Source: Lederbergia sp. NSJ-179
Lineage (GTDB): Bacteria > Bacillota > Bacilli > Bacillales > Bacillaceae_C
DNA: 48,874 nucleotides
Direction of reading: 5' to 3'
Assembly (NCBI RefSeq): GCF_022867885.1
Contig: NZ_JALIFP010000031.1
Span: 1 to 48,874 of the forward strand
This document shows, one piece after another, positions 1 through 7,112 of the stretch (the stretch's first letter is position 1; each line of letters begins with the position of its first letter). Under the pieces are notes generated by a model. The model was not told the DNA's origin. It was given only the letters and a program-made list of their open reading frames with translations, and did not search any database. Both the position numbers and the translations under genes were made by a program.

Positions 1-57
1 AAAAAAACGAGTGATCATAAGGCTTATTTCAACATGCCTTCAAAAAAAGACAACTAA
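1..57 (+). CDS. Possible C-terminal end of an unidentified protein (partial)
   Basis: From the first base a plus-strand frame runs open for 18 codons and stops with TAA at 55-57. The residues are hydrophilic and end in NMPSKKDN. A terminator hairpin with a T-run on this strand follows at 108-138, as expected downstream of a real gene. The piece is too short to assign to a family, and it could be chance. Confidence 0.35.
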   Translation, partial: KKTSDHKAYFNMPSKKDN

Positions 58-107
58 AGAAAAAGGAATATTTTATTTGAAATTGATCGTAATTACCCTT
101 TTGGAAT

Positions 108-138
108 AAGAGCGAAATAAGTGAAACCGCTCTTTTTT
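108..138 (+). terminator. Rho-independent terminator
   Basis: A 7-bp stem AAGAGCG/CGCTCTT with a 13-nt loop is followed by six T on the plus strand. It would end a gene entering from the left. It also lies just beyond the minus-strand methyltransferase, where the A-rich flank gives a weaker U-tract. Confidence 0.6.
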
Positions 139-155
139 ATGCCCGAAGTACTTAG

Positions 156-797
156 TCACGGATTCAGGTAAGTTTTAGGAAATTGTTCACGCTCTTTTTC
201 AGAAAAAAAACTTTCATATGCAACCGGATTTTCTATTAAATCTTTGTCAAAATAATTCCCTTTAAATATTATTGTTCTATCCTTTTGGTTTACATCCAAG
301 ATTTTGTTAAATGGATGGAAATCTCTTAGTAATAATTCCCCATTATTTTTGAGCAAATCAAAAGATATTTTCGCAAACTTATCTAAATCAGAAATATAAT
401 GTAATATACCAAATTCCATAAAAACAATGTCATAGCTATTTTCCATTGCTTTAATTGGTATATCGAAAATATCAGAAACGATGTAATCTATGTCCACTTC
501 TGCTTCATTAGATAATTTCTGAGCATACTTTGCATTTTCTTTCGATATATCTACTACCGTAACATCGGCTCCGAGAACAGCGAGACTCACTGCTCTAATG
601 CCACTGGAGCCTAACAAATTAGCAATTCGCTTACCTGATACATCTCCAAGATCATTCGAATAATATCTAAGCCACTGTTGAGGATTTGCTCTTATTTCCT
701 TTCCTAGTTTCTCCGGACTCCCGTAATTTACATTCCAATGTTCATATGCTCTATATTCCCAAGCAGATTTATTTTGTTCGCTTTGTTCTCTTTGCAT
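156..797 (-). CDS. Class I SAM-dependent methyltransferase, probably C-terminally truncated
   Basis: A 213-residue methyltransferase-like protein. The Rossmann SAM site is visible: motif I around residues 60-70 (ANLLGSSGIRAVSLAVLGADVT region), the acidic end of strand 2 in VTVVDIS, and the motif IV/post-motif stretch DIVFMEFGILHYISDL. I chose the ATG at 797 because AAAGGGGAG lies 6 bases upstream; an ATG at 815 would overlap that ribosome-binding site. The protein stops right after FPKTYLNP. Relatives I recall continue with a further 30-40 residues (a WLRKW-like strand). No frame downstream restores them before the terminator at 108-138, so the gene looks cut short. The substrate is unknown. 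It adjoins a patch of pseudogenes, which fits decay. Confidence 0.6.
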   Translation of the reverse strand: MQREQSEQNKSAWEYRAYEHWNVNYGSPEKLGKEIRANPQQWLRYYSNDLGDVSGKRIANLLGSSGIRAVSLAVLGADVTVVDISKENAKYAQKLSNEAEVDIDYIVSDIFDIPIKAMENSYDIVFMEFGILHYISDLDKFAKISFDLLKNNGELLLRDFHPFNKILDVNQKDRTIIFKGNYFDKDLIENPVAYESFFSEKEREQFPKTYLNP

Positions 798-1127
798 TAA
801 TAACTCCCCTTTCAATATACAAAATTGATATAATGGAAATATTACTCCTTATATTCTTTAGATTTAAAGGTTGCTCCTACTTTTGCAGGTTCACTCCTTT
901 TGTCAAATAGACCAGCAAAAGTTTGATGGATTTTTTTGCGCGTTTAAACTCTTCTTTCTTTTGGATCATACCTCTGCAATAAAGCGATTTAATTCAATAA
1001 TAAGTGGGAATTTTCTGGATGTTTTTGTAGGTAGGATTGCAGTTGATTCACCGCTTTATGTGTTTATTAAGCTTGTTGATCAATATCTACAAGCAATAAC
1101 TGGAGGAATTTTGTAGAGGACTCATAG

Positions 1128-1429
1128 TCATGTTGTTTCTCCCATATCAATGTTCAATTCTCGCACTTGACGAAAAATTCTTAGCACATCAATTTGGTCC
1201 GAGTTCTTAATCCTGTAAACGAACCGATAACTTTTATACAATTTCTCTGATGTTTTCTTTTAAAATTCAGGCACAATTCGTCTAGACAAAGGAAAAAATG
1301 AAACAGACTCAGCTGTGGCGAAAATACCTTTTACTACAACCGTGGCATATTCTCCTTAGAGCCAAGGGAAATATATTCGGATATATTTTCTAAATCTGTT
1401 ACGGCAGGTGACCAGACTACTCTAACCAC
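1128..1429 (-). pseudogene. Decayed RelE/ParE-family toxin
   Basis: Read on the minus strand in shifting frames, this stretch gives VVRVVWSPAVTDLENISEY, then RRIVPEF, and finally KSYRFVYRIKNSDQIDVLRI followed by FRQVREL. That is the order of conserved elements in RelE/ParE toxins (N-terminal W/SP strand-helix, RxxPEF, YRxxYRI, hydrophobic strand, final arginine motif). At least two frameshifts and internal stops (near 1335 and 1215) break it, so no functional product is expected. The GTG start overlaps the end of the antitoxin remnant, the normal arrangement of such pairs. No track-length reading frame reveals it; the evidence is the pieced-together translation. Confidence 0.6.
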
Positions 1430-1598
1430 TTCTTGAATTTCTCCTTTACTTCTTCATGGCCTATCCCTTTTCCTTCATCCACCTGTCGAATAGCAGATTC
1501 TATCTTCATTCTCTCATATAATTTTTCCATTATCTTGTCTGTCGTGACATTTTAAGGGAGATTTTTATCATTTCAATAATCTCTTCTTTAGCAGACAT
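1417..1598 (-). pseudogene. Decayed antitoxin partner of the RelE/ParE remnant
   Basis: The ATG at 1598 is preceded by a good ribosome-binding site (GAAGGATG). The reading begins MSAKEEIIEMIKISLK, then a one-base shift is needed to continue with DKIMEKLYERMKIESAIRQV and the tail EGKGIGHEEVKKEKFKKWLE. The tail, with a basic H-x-E-V-x-x-x-x(F)xxWL ending, is typical of ParD/RelB-like antitoxins encoded just upstream of a ParE/RelE toxin. The stop overlaps the toxin start. Frameshifted, hence probably dead together with its toxin. Confidence 0.55.
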
Positions 1599-1653
1599 TT
1601 TTCATCCTTCTTTTATTTTCATTATAATGGATATCCTCCGTTTCCACAACGCA

Positions 1654-1876
1654 TCATGTTTGTTCATCTAAGATATGGATATTATACGGAGAGAGCCCCC
1701 AGTTTACGGCTCCTAAAGGTATCTGAGTTAATTTATCTCCTTCTTTATTTACTTGAACTTTATTTGTAATCTGAATAGTCTATGCTATTTGCTGTTTTAA
1801 TAACTCTAAGTTACGTATAATCAAGAATACAAGAAAAATAAATGATAAAATTGCGATATAGAAGGAAGGTACAACA
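1654..1876 (-). pseudogene. Remnant of a small membrane protein (uncertain)
   Basis: The minus-strand frame reads a hydrophobic helix (PSFYIAILSFIFLVFLIIRN) followed by LELLKQQIA, then a TAG stop. It continues in the same frame with a hydrophilic tail ending GLSPYNIHILDEQT and TGA at 1654-1656. This looks like a single-pass membrane protein with one nonsense codon. No start with a ribosome-binding site is visible, because the TetR gene starts on the other strand at its 5' end. Family not recognised; it may be chance. Confidence 0.3.
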
Positions 1877-1878
1877 AA

Positions 1879-2148
1879 TTGGTAGTGAAGGAAAACATTA
1901 CGAAGGATAAAATAATAGCCGCTTCATGGAAATTACTTCAACAAGAGGGGTTAGAGTTATTTTCCATGAGGAAATTATCAAAAGAACTCAACTTAACCGT
2001 TTCATCCATTTACTGGCACTTTAATAGCAAGGAAGCCATATTTCAAGAGTTAATTCATCAAGTGATTGGAGAAATTGAAATTTCATTAACTAAAAATACA
2101 TGGCAAGAACAATGGAAATCAGAGTATTTTATGTCTGAATTCCCCTAG
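1879..2148 (+). pseudogene. TetR-family regulator, truncated after the DNA-binding domain
   Basis: An 89-residue product beginning at TTG (GAAGGAAGGT eight bases upstream). Residues 8-55 form a complete TetR helix-turn-helix: DKIIAASWKLLQQEGLELFS followed by MRKLSKELNLTVSSIYWHF and NSKEAIF. TetR proteins usually have a further 100-150 residue ligand-binding domain; here translation stops shortly after WQEQWKSEYFMSEFP. The DNA after the stop does not continue the family. It could make a free DNA-binding domain but is more likely a relic, like its upstream neighbours. Confidence 0.7.
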
Positions 2149-2176
2149 GTTTTGGGGTACCGAAACTTAAGTTATA

Positions 2177-2208
2177 AAGCACCTTGAGCCAGGCCCAAGG
2201 CGCTTTTT
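2177..2208. terminator. Bidirectional-type hairpin between TetR remnant and ytzC
   Basis: A 10-bp stem (AAGCACCTTG with CAAGGCGCTT, one wobble) and a short loop. The T-run is better on the plus strand; on the minus strand it lies right after the ytzC stop codon and is followed by TTTAT. Confidence 0.55.
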
Positions 2209-2209
2209 C

Positions 2210-2500
2210 CTACATCATCGTTCCGTATGGAGGTCGTTCTTGGTTTTGGAGAATCATTTGGTTTTGCAACTGCTGGACTTTCAGTCGAGTTCGATCCAAT
2301 TGTTCACGTTGTTGGGCATTGGAGCTGTCTTTTAATTTTTCCAGTTCCATCACCGCTTGTTCCAAACCGGCCTGGGCTTCACTAAATTCGGCGTCTTGAT
2401 AAAATCCTTGTCTTAATGCTTCATCCAGTTGTTCATTGGCATAAAGAATGGCGTCTTCACAACGATTCATACAATCTTCGACAGATTGTCGCGTTGCCAC
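2210..2500 (-). CDS. ytzC: YtzC/DUF2524 family protein
   Basis: A 96-residue, strongly helical protein starting MATRQSVEDCMNRCEDAI and ending with a glutamine-rich QQLQNQMIL segment. It matches B. subtilis YtzC (DUF2524) in length and in most signature positions as I remember them. The start is GTG, with AAGGAGAGG ahead of it. The helical pattern (many E, Q, L in heptad-like spacing) suggests a small coiled coil. Function unknown. It is divergent from ytqB; in B. subtilis it also neighbours the ytqA-ytqB genes. Confidence 0.85.
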   Translation of the reverse strand: MATRQSVEDCMNRCEDAILYANEQLDEALRQGFYQDAEFSEAQAGLEQAVMELEKLKDSSNAQQREQLDRTRLKVQQLQNQMILQNQERPPYGTMM

Positions 2501-2623
2501 ACCGGATCCTCTCCTTCACCATGATGTTCCCGCTCGTAAGCGGGTATGTCTAGTTTGTTCCCAAAAGCTGCTCCCTATGATAAAATTTTTTAGTGATATT
2601 TGGTATTTGAGGAGTTGAAGTCT

Positions 2624-3208
2624 ATGGGTTTGGAACCCATTCTTTCCTATGCCCACTCTCTTTTGAAAAATTCGGTACAGAAGGGCGATATTGTGATAGA
2701 TGCAACGGTTGGCAACGGTCATGATACTGTCTTTCTGGCCAAACTTGTCGGTGAAGATGGAAAGGTGTATGGATTTGATATTCAGGCACAGGCCATTACA
2801 CAAACGACCCGGCGTTTAGCTGCTGAAAGTCTTGAGAAGCGCGTACAGCTTTTTCAAACAGGTCATGAACAGGCAGCCACCCTTCTTCCTGCTGAAGCGA
2901 GTGGACAGGTAGCTGCAGCGATGTTTAATTTAGGGTATTTGCCAAAAGGGAATAAAACAATAATAACCAAGCCCGAAACAACCATTACTGCGATCGGGCA
3001 AATGCTAAATATGTTAAAGATTGGCGGTATAATCGTGCTTGTCGTCTATCATGGACATGAGGGAGGCAGAGAAGAGCGGGACGCATTGTTGGATTATGTC
3101 ACCTCTTTAGAACAAGAAAAATTCCATGTACTGCAATATGCCTTTATCAATCAGCGCAATCAGCCCCCTTTTGTATTGGCTATTGAGAAAAGCGCAAGGC
3201 GCCCGTAA
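2624..3208 (+). CDS. ytqB: Class I SAM-dependent methyltransferase YtqB
   Basis: A 194-residue protein with the SAM-binding signature VIDATVGNGHDTVFLAKLVG (residues ~25-44) and the acidic strand-2 end GFDIQ. The stretch FNLGYLPKGNK is the NxGY(L/P) motif of the family formerly grouped with rRNA methylases. B. subtilis YtqB has a known structure, but its substrate is unsettled. The ATG at 2624 follows GAGGAG by nine bases; an upstream TTG at 2600 would place that ribosome-binding site inside the gene. In B. subtilis ytqB follows ytqA (a radical-SAM gene). Here ytqA is absent and the decayed region sits upstream instead, so the pair has been separated. Confidence 0.85.
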   Translation: MGLEPILSYAHSLLKNSVQKGDIVIDATVGNGHDTVFLAKLVGEDGKVYGFDIQAQAITQTTRRLAAESLEKRVQLFQTGHEQAATLLPAEASGQVAAAMFNLGYLPKGNKTIITKPETTITAIGQMLNMLKIGGIIVLVVYHGHEGGREERDALLDYVTSLEQEKFHVLQYAFINQRNQPPFVLAIEKSARRP

Positions 3209-3227
3209 TCGTCGACAAGCAAATGTT

Positions 3228-3268
3228 CTGAGACAAAGAAAGGCGCTTTTTGCCTTTCATTGTCTCAG
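3228..3268. terminator. Long near-perfect hairpin after ytqB
   Basis: CTGAGACAA-AGAAAGGC and GCCTTTCA-TTGTCTCAG form a 17-bp stem with a single mismatch and a 7-nt loop (GCTTTTT). There is no strong T-run, so it may be a stability or processing hairpin rather than a classical terminator. Confidence 0.45.
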
Positions 3269-3350
3269 GTTATTTGACCTCGAGCCGATGGCGCCTGAAG
3301 CTAGATCCTAACACTAGCCAATTTTTATACTTTACCTTATGAGAAAAGAA

Positions 3351-3387
3351 AAATCGTTTCGTAATGTCGAATTCGAAACGATTTTTT
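3351..3387. terminator. Bidirectional terminator between ytqB and ytpB
   Basis: Stem AAATCGTTTCG/CGAAACGATTT (11 bp) followed by TTTTTT on plus and by TTTTT-rich sequence on minus. It separates the convergent ytqB and ytpB. Confidence 0.75.
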
Positions 3388-3470
3388 CCTTTAATAATTC
3401 CATTTCCTACATGCGTTCGCACACCCAGAAGCATTCATAGCCAATGAATTTCTAATTCTTTCCATTTAGG

Positions 3471-4547
3471 TTAAGAGGATTTGCTTAGCAAATTCTGGAC
3501 CCGGCGATATAATCTACCATTCCAATAAAAGAAATATCCGGTTGCACCGCTCTTCTTCATTATTCTCCTTGCGAGCAGCCGCACATCTTTCTGTTCATTA
3601 ACTTTCCGATCGGAAAGATACACTCCTAATAAACCACGATTGATTAATTTATGAAATTTCGTATCTGGTAAAAATTTCGTCTGCTCATCCGCTTCTTCAA
3701 GGAAATGAATCAACCGCAAAAATAATTGTTCCTCATTCTTATAATAGAAGCAGAAATTGAGGTCGCCCTCCTCCCGGTCTTCATCTTGATCAATAAAATA
3801 ATCCAACAAAATATGGAGTCCCTGAATATAAGGAAAATAGCCATTGCGAATCATCTCTGCATGCTTCGGTTGAAAATCCTCCCGCAGCCCATAGGACACT
3901 AAACAGAAAATGCCCAATGTGGAGCCAGAACAGGCCGAAAATTCATACCAGCTCATTTCGGGAAGCCCCGCTTGATACTCCTGAAACCAATTTTTCAAAC
4001 GCTCCTCACGTTCTTCTACCTTCACATGCTTATGTATTTGCAAATCGCAATAATAACGGCATAATTCAAGTAAATAAGGTTTGATTTCATCATAATGAGG
4101 GAGATCTTCTAAGACTGCTTGGCAGGTCTGAACTAGCTCCGTTAAATAGCCCCCATCATTCCGCTCCTTCCGATAACGGTAATAATCCCGCGGTTTTGCC
4201 CCTGCCGTTAGAGAATCGATCATCGATTCATGCAAGGCCGCGAAATCATCCGGATCTAAAGACGTACTGCGGTCACAGAGATTATCCAAATAATCACTAA
4301 TCGTTTGATAAGCGACAATAAATCGGATCGCCTCCTTTTTCCTTTCAAAGGAGGTAAGCGCCATAATTGAGCCGCCTTCACAATGGAAAGTTTTATGTTC
4401 TATACTGGCAAGAGCTTGGGTTCTTAACTCCTCATTTGGAATCGATTCCGCTCTTTTTTTCCAATCCGCTAATTCTTGATGAGTAATCGGAAACACATGT
4501 CGAAATACTTGATTTAACAATGTTACTGGATTTTCTGGTAAAGTCAT
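3471..4547 (-). CDS. ytpB: Tetraprenyl-beta-curcumene synthase (YtpB, DUF2600)
   Basis: A 358-residue protein of the YtpB family. In B. subtilis YtpB cyclises heptaprenyl diphosphate to tetraprenyl-beta-curcumene, the first step to C35 sesquarterpenes. Acidic clusters typical of prenyl-diphosphate/metal binding are visible: SDYLDNLCDR around residues 102-111 and DYFIDQDEDREEGD around residues 252-265. The length agrees with the B. subtilis protein (about 367). The start is ATG with AGAGGTGAT five bases upstream. It lies 10 bases downstream of ytpA on the same strand, so the two are co-transcribed, as in B. subtilis. The terminator at 3351-3387 ends the unit. Confidence 0.85.
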   Translation of the reverse strand: MTLPENPVTLLNQVFRHVFPITHQELADWKKRAESIPNEELRTQALASIEHKTFHCEGGSIMALTSFERKKEAIRFIVAYQTISDYLDNLCDRSTSLDPDDFAALHESMIDSLTAGAKPRDYYRYRKERNDGGYLTELVQTCQAVLEDLPHYDEIKPYLLELCRYYCDLQIHKHVKVEEREERLKNWFQEYQAGLPEMSWYEFSACSGSTLGIFCLVSYGLREDFQPKHAEMIRNGYFPYIQGLHILLDYFIDQDEDREEGDLNFCFYYKNEEQLFLRLIHFLEEADEQTKFLPDTKFHKLINRGLLGVYLSDRKVNEQKDVRLLARRIMKKSGATGYFFYWNGRLYRRVQNLLSKSS

Positions 4548-4557
4548 GTCATCACCT

Positions 4558-5358
4558 CTATCTCCCTTCCAAAAAACGTAATCTCATGTCTACAAAATTT
4601 TTCGTATACATAAAAATTTGTTCCTTTTCCGGTTCGTTGAAAATTTCATGATAACAACCGACCCATTCTTTGTAAATTTTTTCAGAGCTTTTGACTTGAT
4701 TGAACCATTTTGCCACTTCCAGCTTATCCACAATTTTATCATCTCCCCCTTGAAGAACCAATAAAGGGATATCGGGGAAGTTTGACAATTGCATGAAGGC
4801 CCTTTTCATCGCCTTCAATAATTCACGATACCAACGGATCGAAACTTTTGTAATCGTTAAGCTGTCATTTAACGTTCTTTCCTTTGTATCCTCGTCTCGT
4901 GTCGTAAACTCGACATCTAACCCGGGATTGACTTTCCATTCAGGCGCAATCCAATTTAATCCAATAGTAATGGCATTTAAAGGAATGGGTGGATATTCCG
5001 CCAGTCCTAAACATGGAGAAGACAGAATCACACCATCCACTTCTATTTCCCTCGTTTGCAGCAGGCGAATAGCAGTTAACCCACCCATACTATGCCCTAA
5101 TACGAAAACAGGCAGTGAATAGGCTTTTGCTGTCTGGACCCAGTCTAGTGTTTCATTGACATATTGATCAAAGGAATCAATATGTCCACGATGCGCTCTA
5201 GTCGTAAGTCCCTGACCAGGAAGGTCCCCGGTTATGACATGAAAGCCATGCGCTCGCCACATCTCAATCAGCCACCCATAGCGTCCATGATGCTCCAATG
5301 CTCCATGAATAATCACGATTACCCCAACGGCTTGCTGTTCCGTTTCAAATTTTCTCAT
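4558..5358 (-). CDS. ytpA: Alpha/beta-hydrolase lysophospholipase YtpA
   Basis: A 266-residue serine hydrolase. The N-terminal VGVIVIIHGALEHHGRYGWL carries the oxyanion HG; the nucleophile elbow is GHSMGG (residues ~89-94), with GGDDKIVDK and GCYHEIFNEP supplying the acid and histidine. B. subtilis YtpA is a phospholipase-type enzyme that makes the lysophospholipid antibiotic bacilysocin. I chose ATG 5358 rather than the GTG at 5370, because GGTGG lies at a suitable distance and the alignment with B. subtilis YtpA begins there. First gene of the ytpA-ytpB pair. Confidence 0.85.
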   Translation of the reverse strand: MRKFETEQQAVGVIVIIHGALEHHGRYGWLIEMWRAHGFHVITGDLPGQGLTTRAHRGHIDSFDQYVNETLDWVQTAKAYSLPVFVLGHSMGGLTAIRLLQTREIEVDGVILSSPCLGLAEYPPIPLNAITIGLNWIAPEWKVNPGLDVEFTTRDEDTKERTLNDSLTITKVSIRWYRELLKAMKRAFMQLSNFPDIPLLVLQGGDDKIVDKLEVAKWFNQVKSSEKIYKEWVGCYHEIFNEPEKEQIFMYTKNFVDMRLRFLEGR

Positions 5359-5452
5359 ATCATCCACCACTTTTTATAAATATCCAATACGGTTATTATA
5401 ACCGGATTTGAAAGGATATGAATGTTTTTAGCTTATTTTTTGCTGGGAGAGT

Positions 5453-5558
5453 GCAACCGCTCCTAACCTAGCTTGCGACGGCTTATACTTGCGGAGCAAT
5501 GGCTCATACTCGGGTTGCACTGCTCATCCATTGGATGCGACAGCTCGATCCCCAAATA
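5453..5558. repeat. Degenerate 21-bp tandem array (about 5 units)
   Basis: Five successive units begin GCAACCG (5453), GCGACGG (5475), GCAATGG (5496), GCACTGC (5517) and GCGACAG (5537), giving a period of 20-22 bp with the shared core GC-R-AC-N-GCTCATACT. It lies between the divergent ytpA and ytoA. It is not coding on either strand in a way that fits neighbours. Confidence 0.6.
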
Positions 5559-5642
5559 ACGGTACTATTCTACATTAATCCCCCTTTTTCATTCTATTCT
5601 CTGCTACAATAAAGAGAATACAAAATAGAAAGGATGGTTCTT

Positions 5643-6170
5643 TTGTCGATTTACCCTTTTCATGGAAAAAATCCTAGTATCGATAAATCCGTTTTTCTGG
5701 CAGATTTTGTGACGATTACCGGTGATGTCAAGATTGGAGCAGATTCAAGTGTGTGGTTCCATTCCGTTATTCGTGGGGATGTAGCTCCCACTATTATTGG
5801 GAAACGGGTGAATATCCAAGATCAGTGTCTTTTACACCAAAGCCCGCAGCATCCATTGATTATTGAGGATGATGTGACGATCGGTCATCAAGTTATTTTA
5901 CATAGCAGTATCATTCGAAAAAAAGCACTGATTGGCATGGGATCCATTATTCTCGATGGTGCCGAAATTGGTGAAGGGGCTTTTATTGGCGCAGGCAGCC
6001 TTGTCTCTCAAGGGAAAACAATCCCGCCCCATACCCTAGCATTCGGTAGACCAGCAAAGGTAGTTCGCACATTAACCGAGGAAGATATAGAGGATATGGA
6101 ACGTATTTCCAGACAATATGTGGAAAAAGCGAAGTATTATCAATCGCTGCAAAAAGGTGAAAAAGGATAG
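5643..6170 (+). CDS. ytoA: Gamma carbonic anhydrase-like hexapeptide-repeat protein YtoA
   Basis: A 175-residue left-handed beta-helix protein. Hexapeptide repeats run from about residue 20 to 130, including DVKIGADSSVWFHSVIRGDV, RVNIQDQCLLHQ, VTIGHQVILH and ALIGMGSIILDGAEIGEGAF. The three metal-binding histidines typical of gamma-class carbonic anhydrases fit LLHQS, IGHQ and ILHSS; enzymatic activity is unproven. AGAAAGGA directly overlaps an ATG at 5634, so I take the TTG at 5643, which also agrees with the family start (MxIYP). Monocistronic; C39 peptidase gene follows 84 bp downstream. Confidence 0.85.
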   Translation: MSIYPFHGKNPSIDKSVFLADFVTITGDVKIGADSSVWFHSVIRGDVAPTIIGKRVNIQDQCLLHQSPQHPLIIEDDVTIGHQVILHSSIIRKKALIGMGSIILDGAEIGEGAFIGAGSLVSQGKTIPPHTLAFGRPAKVVRTLTEEDIEDMERISRQYVEKAKYYQSLQKGEKG

Positions 6171-6254
6171 AGTAAAACTTCATTCAGTTGCGGACTTCAG
6201 TTAAACAATATGATACCGATAATATAAGAAAATAGAATAAGAGGTGAATACCGG

Positions 6255-7055
6255 GTGAAAACACTCCTATTACTAATCATTCTTTTTATTCTAAGCCTAT
6301 TAATCTTATTCATTATTAAAAAAAGCAAATTCATGATGTTTGCCGGTATTGTATTTATCGTTATAATGTTTTTCAAAATAGATGGGATTGATACGGTCAA
6401 AAATGTATTTTCGAAAGTATCTCCACTGCAATCGGATCTTTCCTTGATTAAAATAAAGGAAAAGATAATCATTGATACACCTGTTATTGCACAACTTCCT
6501 GAGCTGCCACGAGGCTGTGAAGTCACCTCACTTGCAATGTTGCTTGAAAACGCCGGGGTCAAAGCGGATAAAATGGAGCTTGCTGAAAAAATTAAAAAGA
6601 ATCCCGCCCAAAAAGAAGAAAAAGACGGGAAAATCTATTATGGTGATCCCCATAATGGCTTTATCGGCGATATGTATACATTTGACAAGCCTGGACTTGG
6701 TGTCTACCACGAACCGATTATGGAACTAGCTGAATCTTATTTGCCCGGACAGATAATCAATTTAACAGGACAATCGTTTGAAGAATTAAAAATTCCCCTT
6801 TCTGATAGAAGACCTGTTTGGGTGATTATAAATGCCGAATACCGCGAGCTTGAAGACTCTTATTTTCAAACTTGGTATACAGAATCAGGAGAAATTCGAA
6901 TTACAATGAAAGAGCATTCCGTTTTAATGACGGGCTATGATGACCAATTTGTTTATTTTAACGATCCCTTAATGAGAAATGAAAAAGCACCCATACATGA
7001 CTTTGAAAAAGCCTGGGTGCAAATGGGAAGCCAAGCACTCACCTATTCGAAATAG
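6255..7055 (+). CDS. C39-like peptidase family protein (YvpB-like), membrane-anchored
   Basis: A 266-residue protein. Residues 1-20 and 25-42 are two hydrophobic helices, so the remainder probably faces outward. The catalytic part starts DTPVIAQLPELPRGCEVTSL (Cys in GCEVTSLAML, ~residue 94) with a later KEHSVLMTGYDDQFVYFNDP motif carrying the His and Asp of the papain-like fold. This is the C39_2/YvpB type found in many Bacillaceae; its substrate is unknown. GTG start with AAGAGGTGA at proper distance. The region 7056-7112 to asnB holds only a hairpin. Confidence 0.75.
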   Translation: MKTLLLLIILFILSLLILFIIKKSKFMMFAGIVFIVIMFFKIDGIDTVKNVFSKVSPLQSDLSLIKIKEKIIIDTPVIAQLPELPRGCEVTSLAMLLENAGVKADKMELAEKIKKNPAQKEEKDGKIYYGDPHNGFIGDMYTFDKPGLGVYHEPIMELAESYLPGQIINLTGQSFEELKIPLSDRRPVWVIINAEYRELEDSYFQTWYTESGEIRITMKEHSVLMTGYDDQFVYFNDPLMRNEKAPIHDFEKAWVQMGSQALTYSK

Positions 7056-7079
7056 TAGCAGGTTGGCTATAAAGTGGGA

Positions 7080-7101
7080 CCAAGGTAAAAGAATACCTTG
7101 G
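7080..7101. terminator. Short hairpin between convergent genes
   Basis: A perfect 8-bp stem, CCAAGGTA/TACCTTGG with a 6-nt loop, lies between the C39 gene and asnB. No T-run follows on either strand, so termination is uncertain. Confidence 0.4.
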
Positions 7102-7112
7102 CTCCCGTCAAT

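Noticed and set aside
686-1116. Plus-strand frames at 686-910 and 871-1116
   Set aside because: They lack ribosome-binding sites; the first overlaps the methyltransferase gene antisense. A minus-strand stretch near 950-1050 (QLQSYLQKHPENSHLLLN) looks protein-like but is broken and unplaceable.
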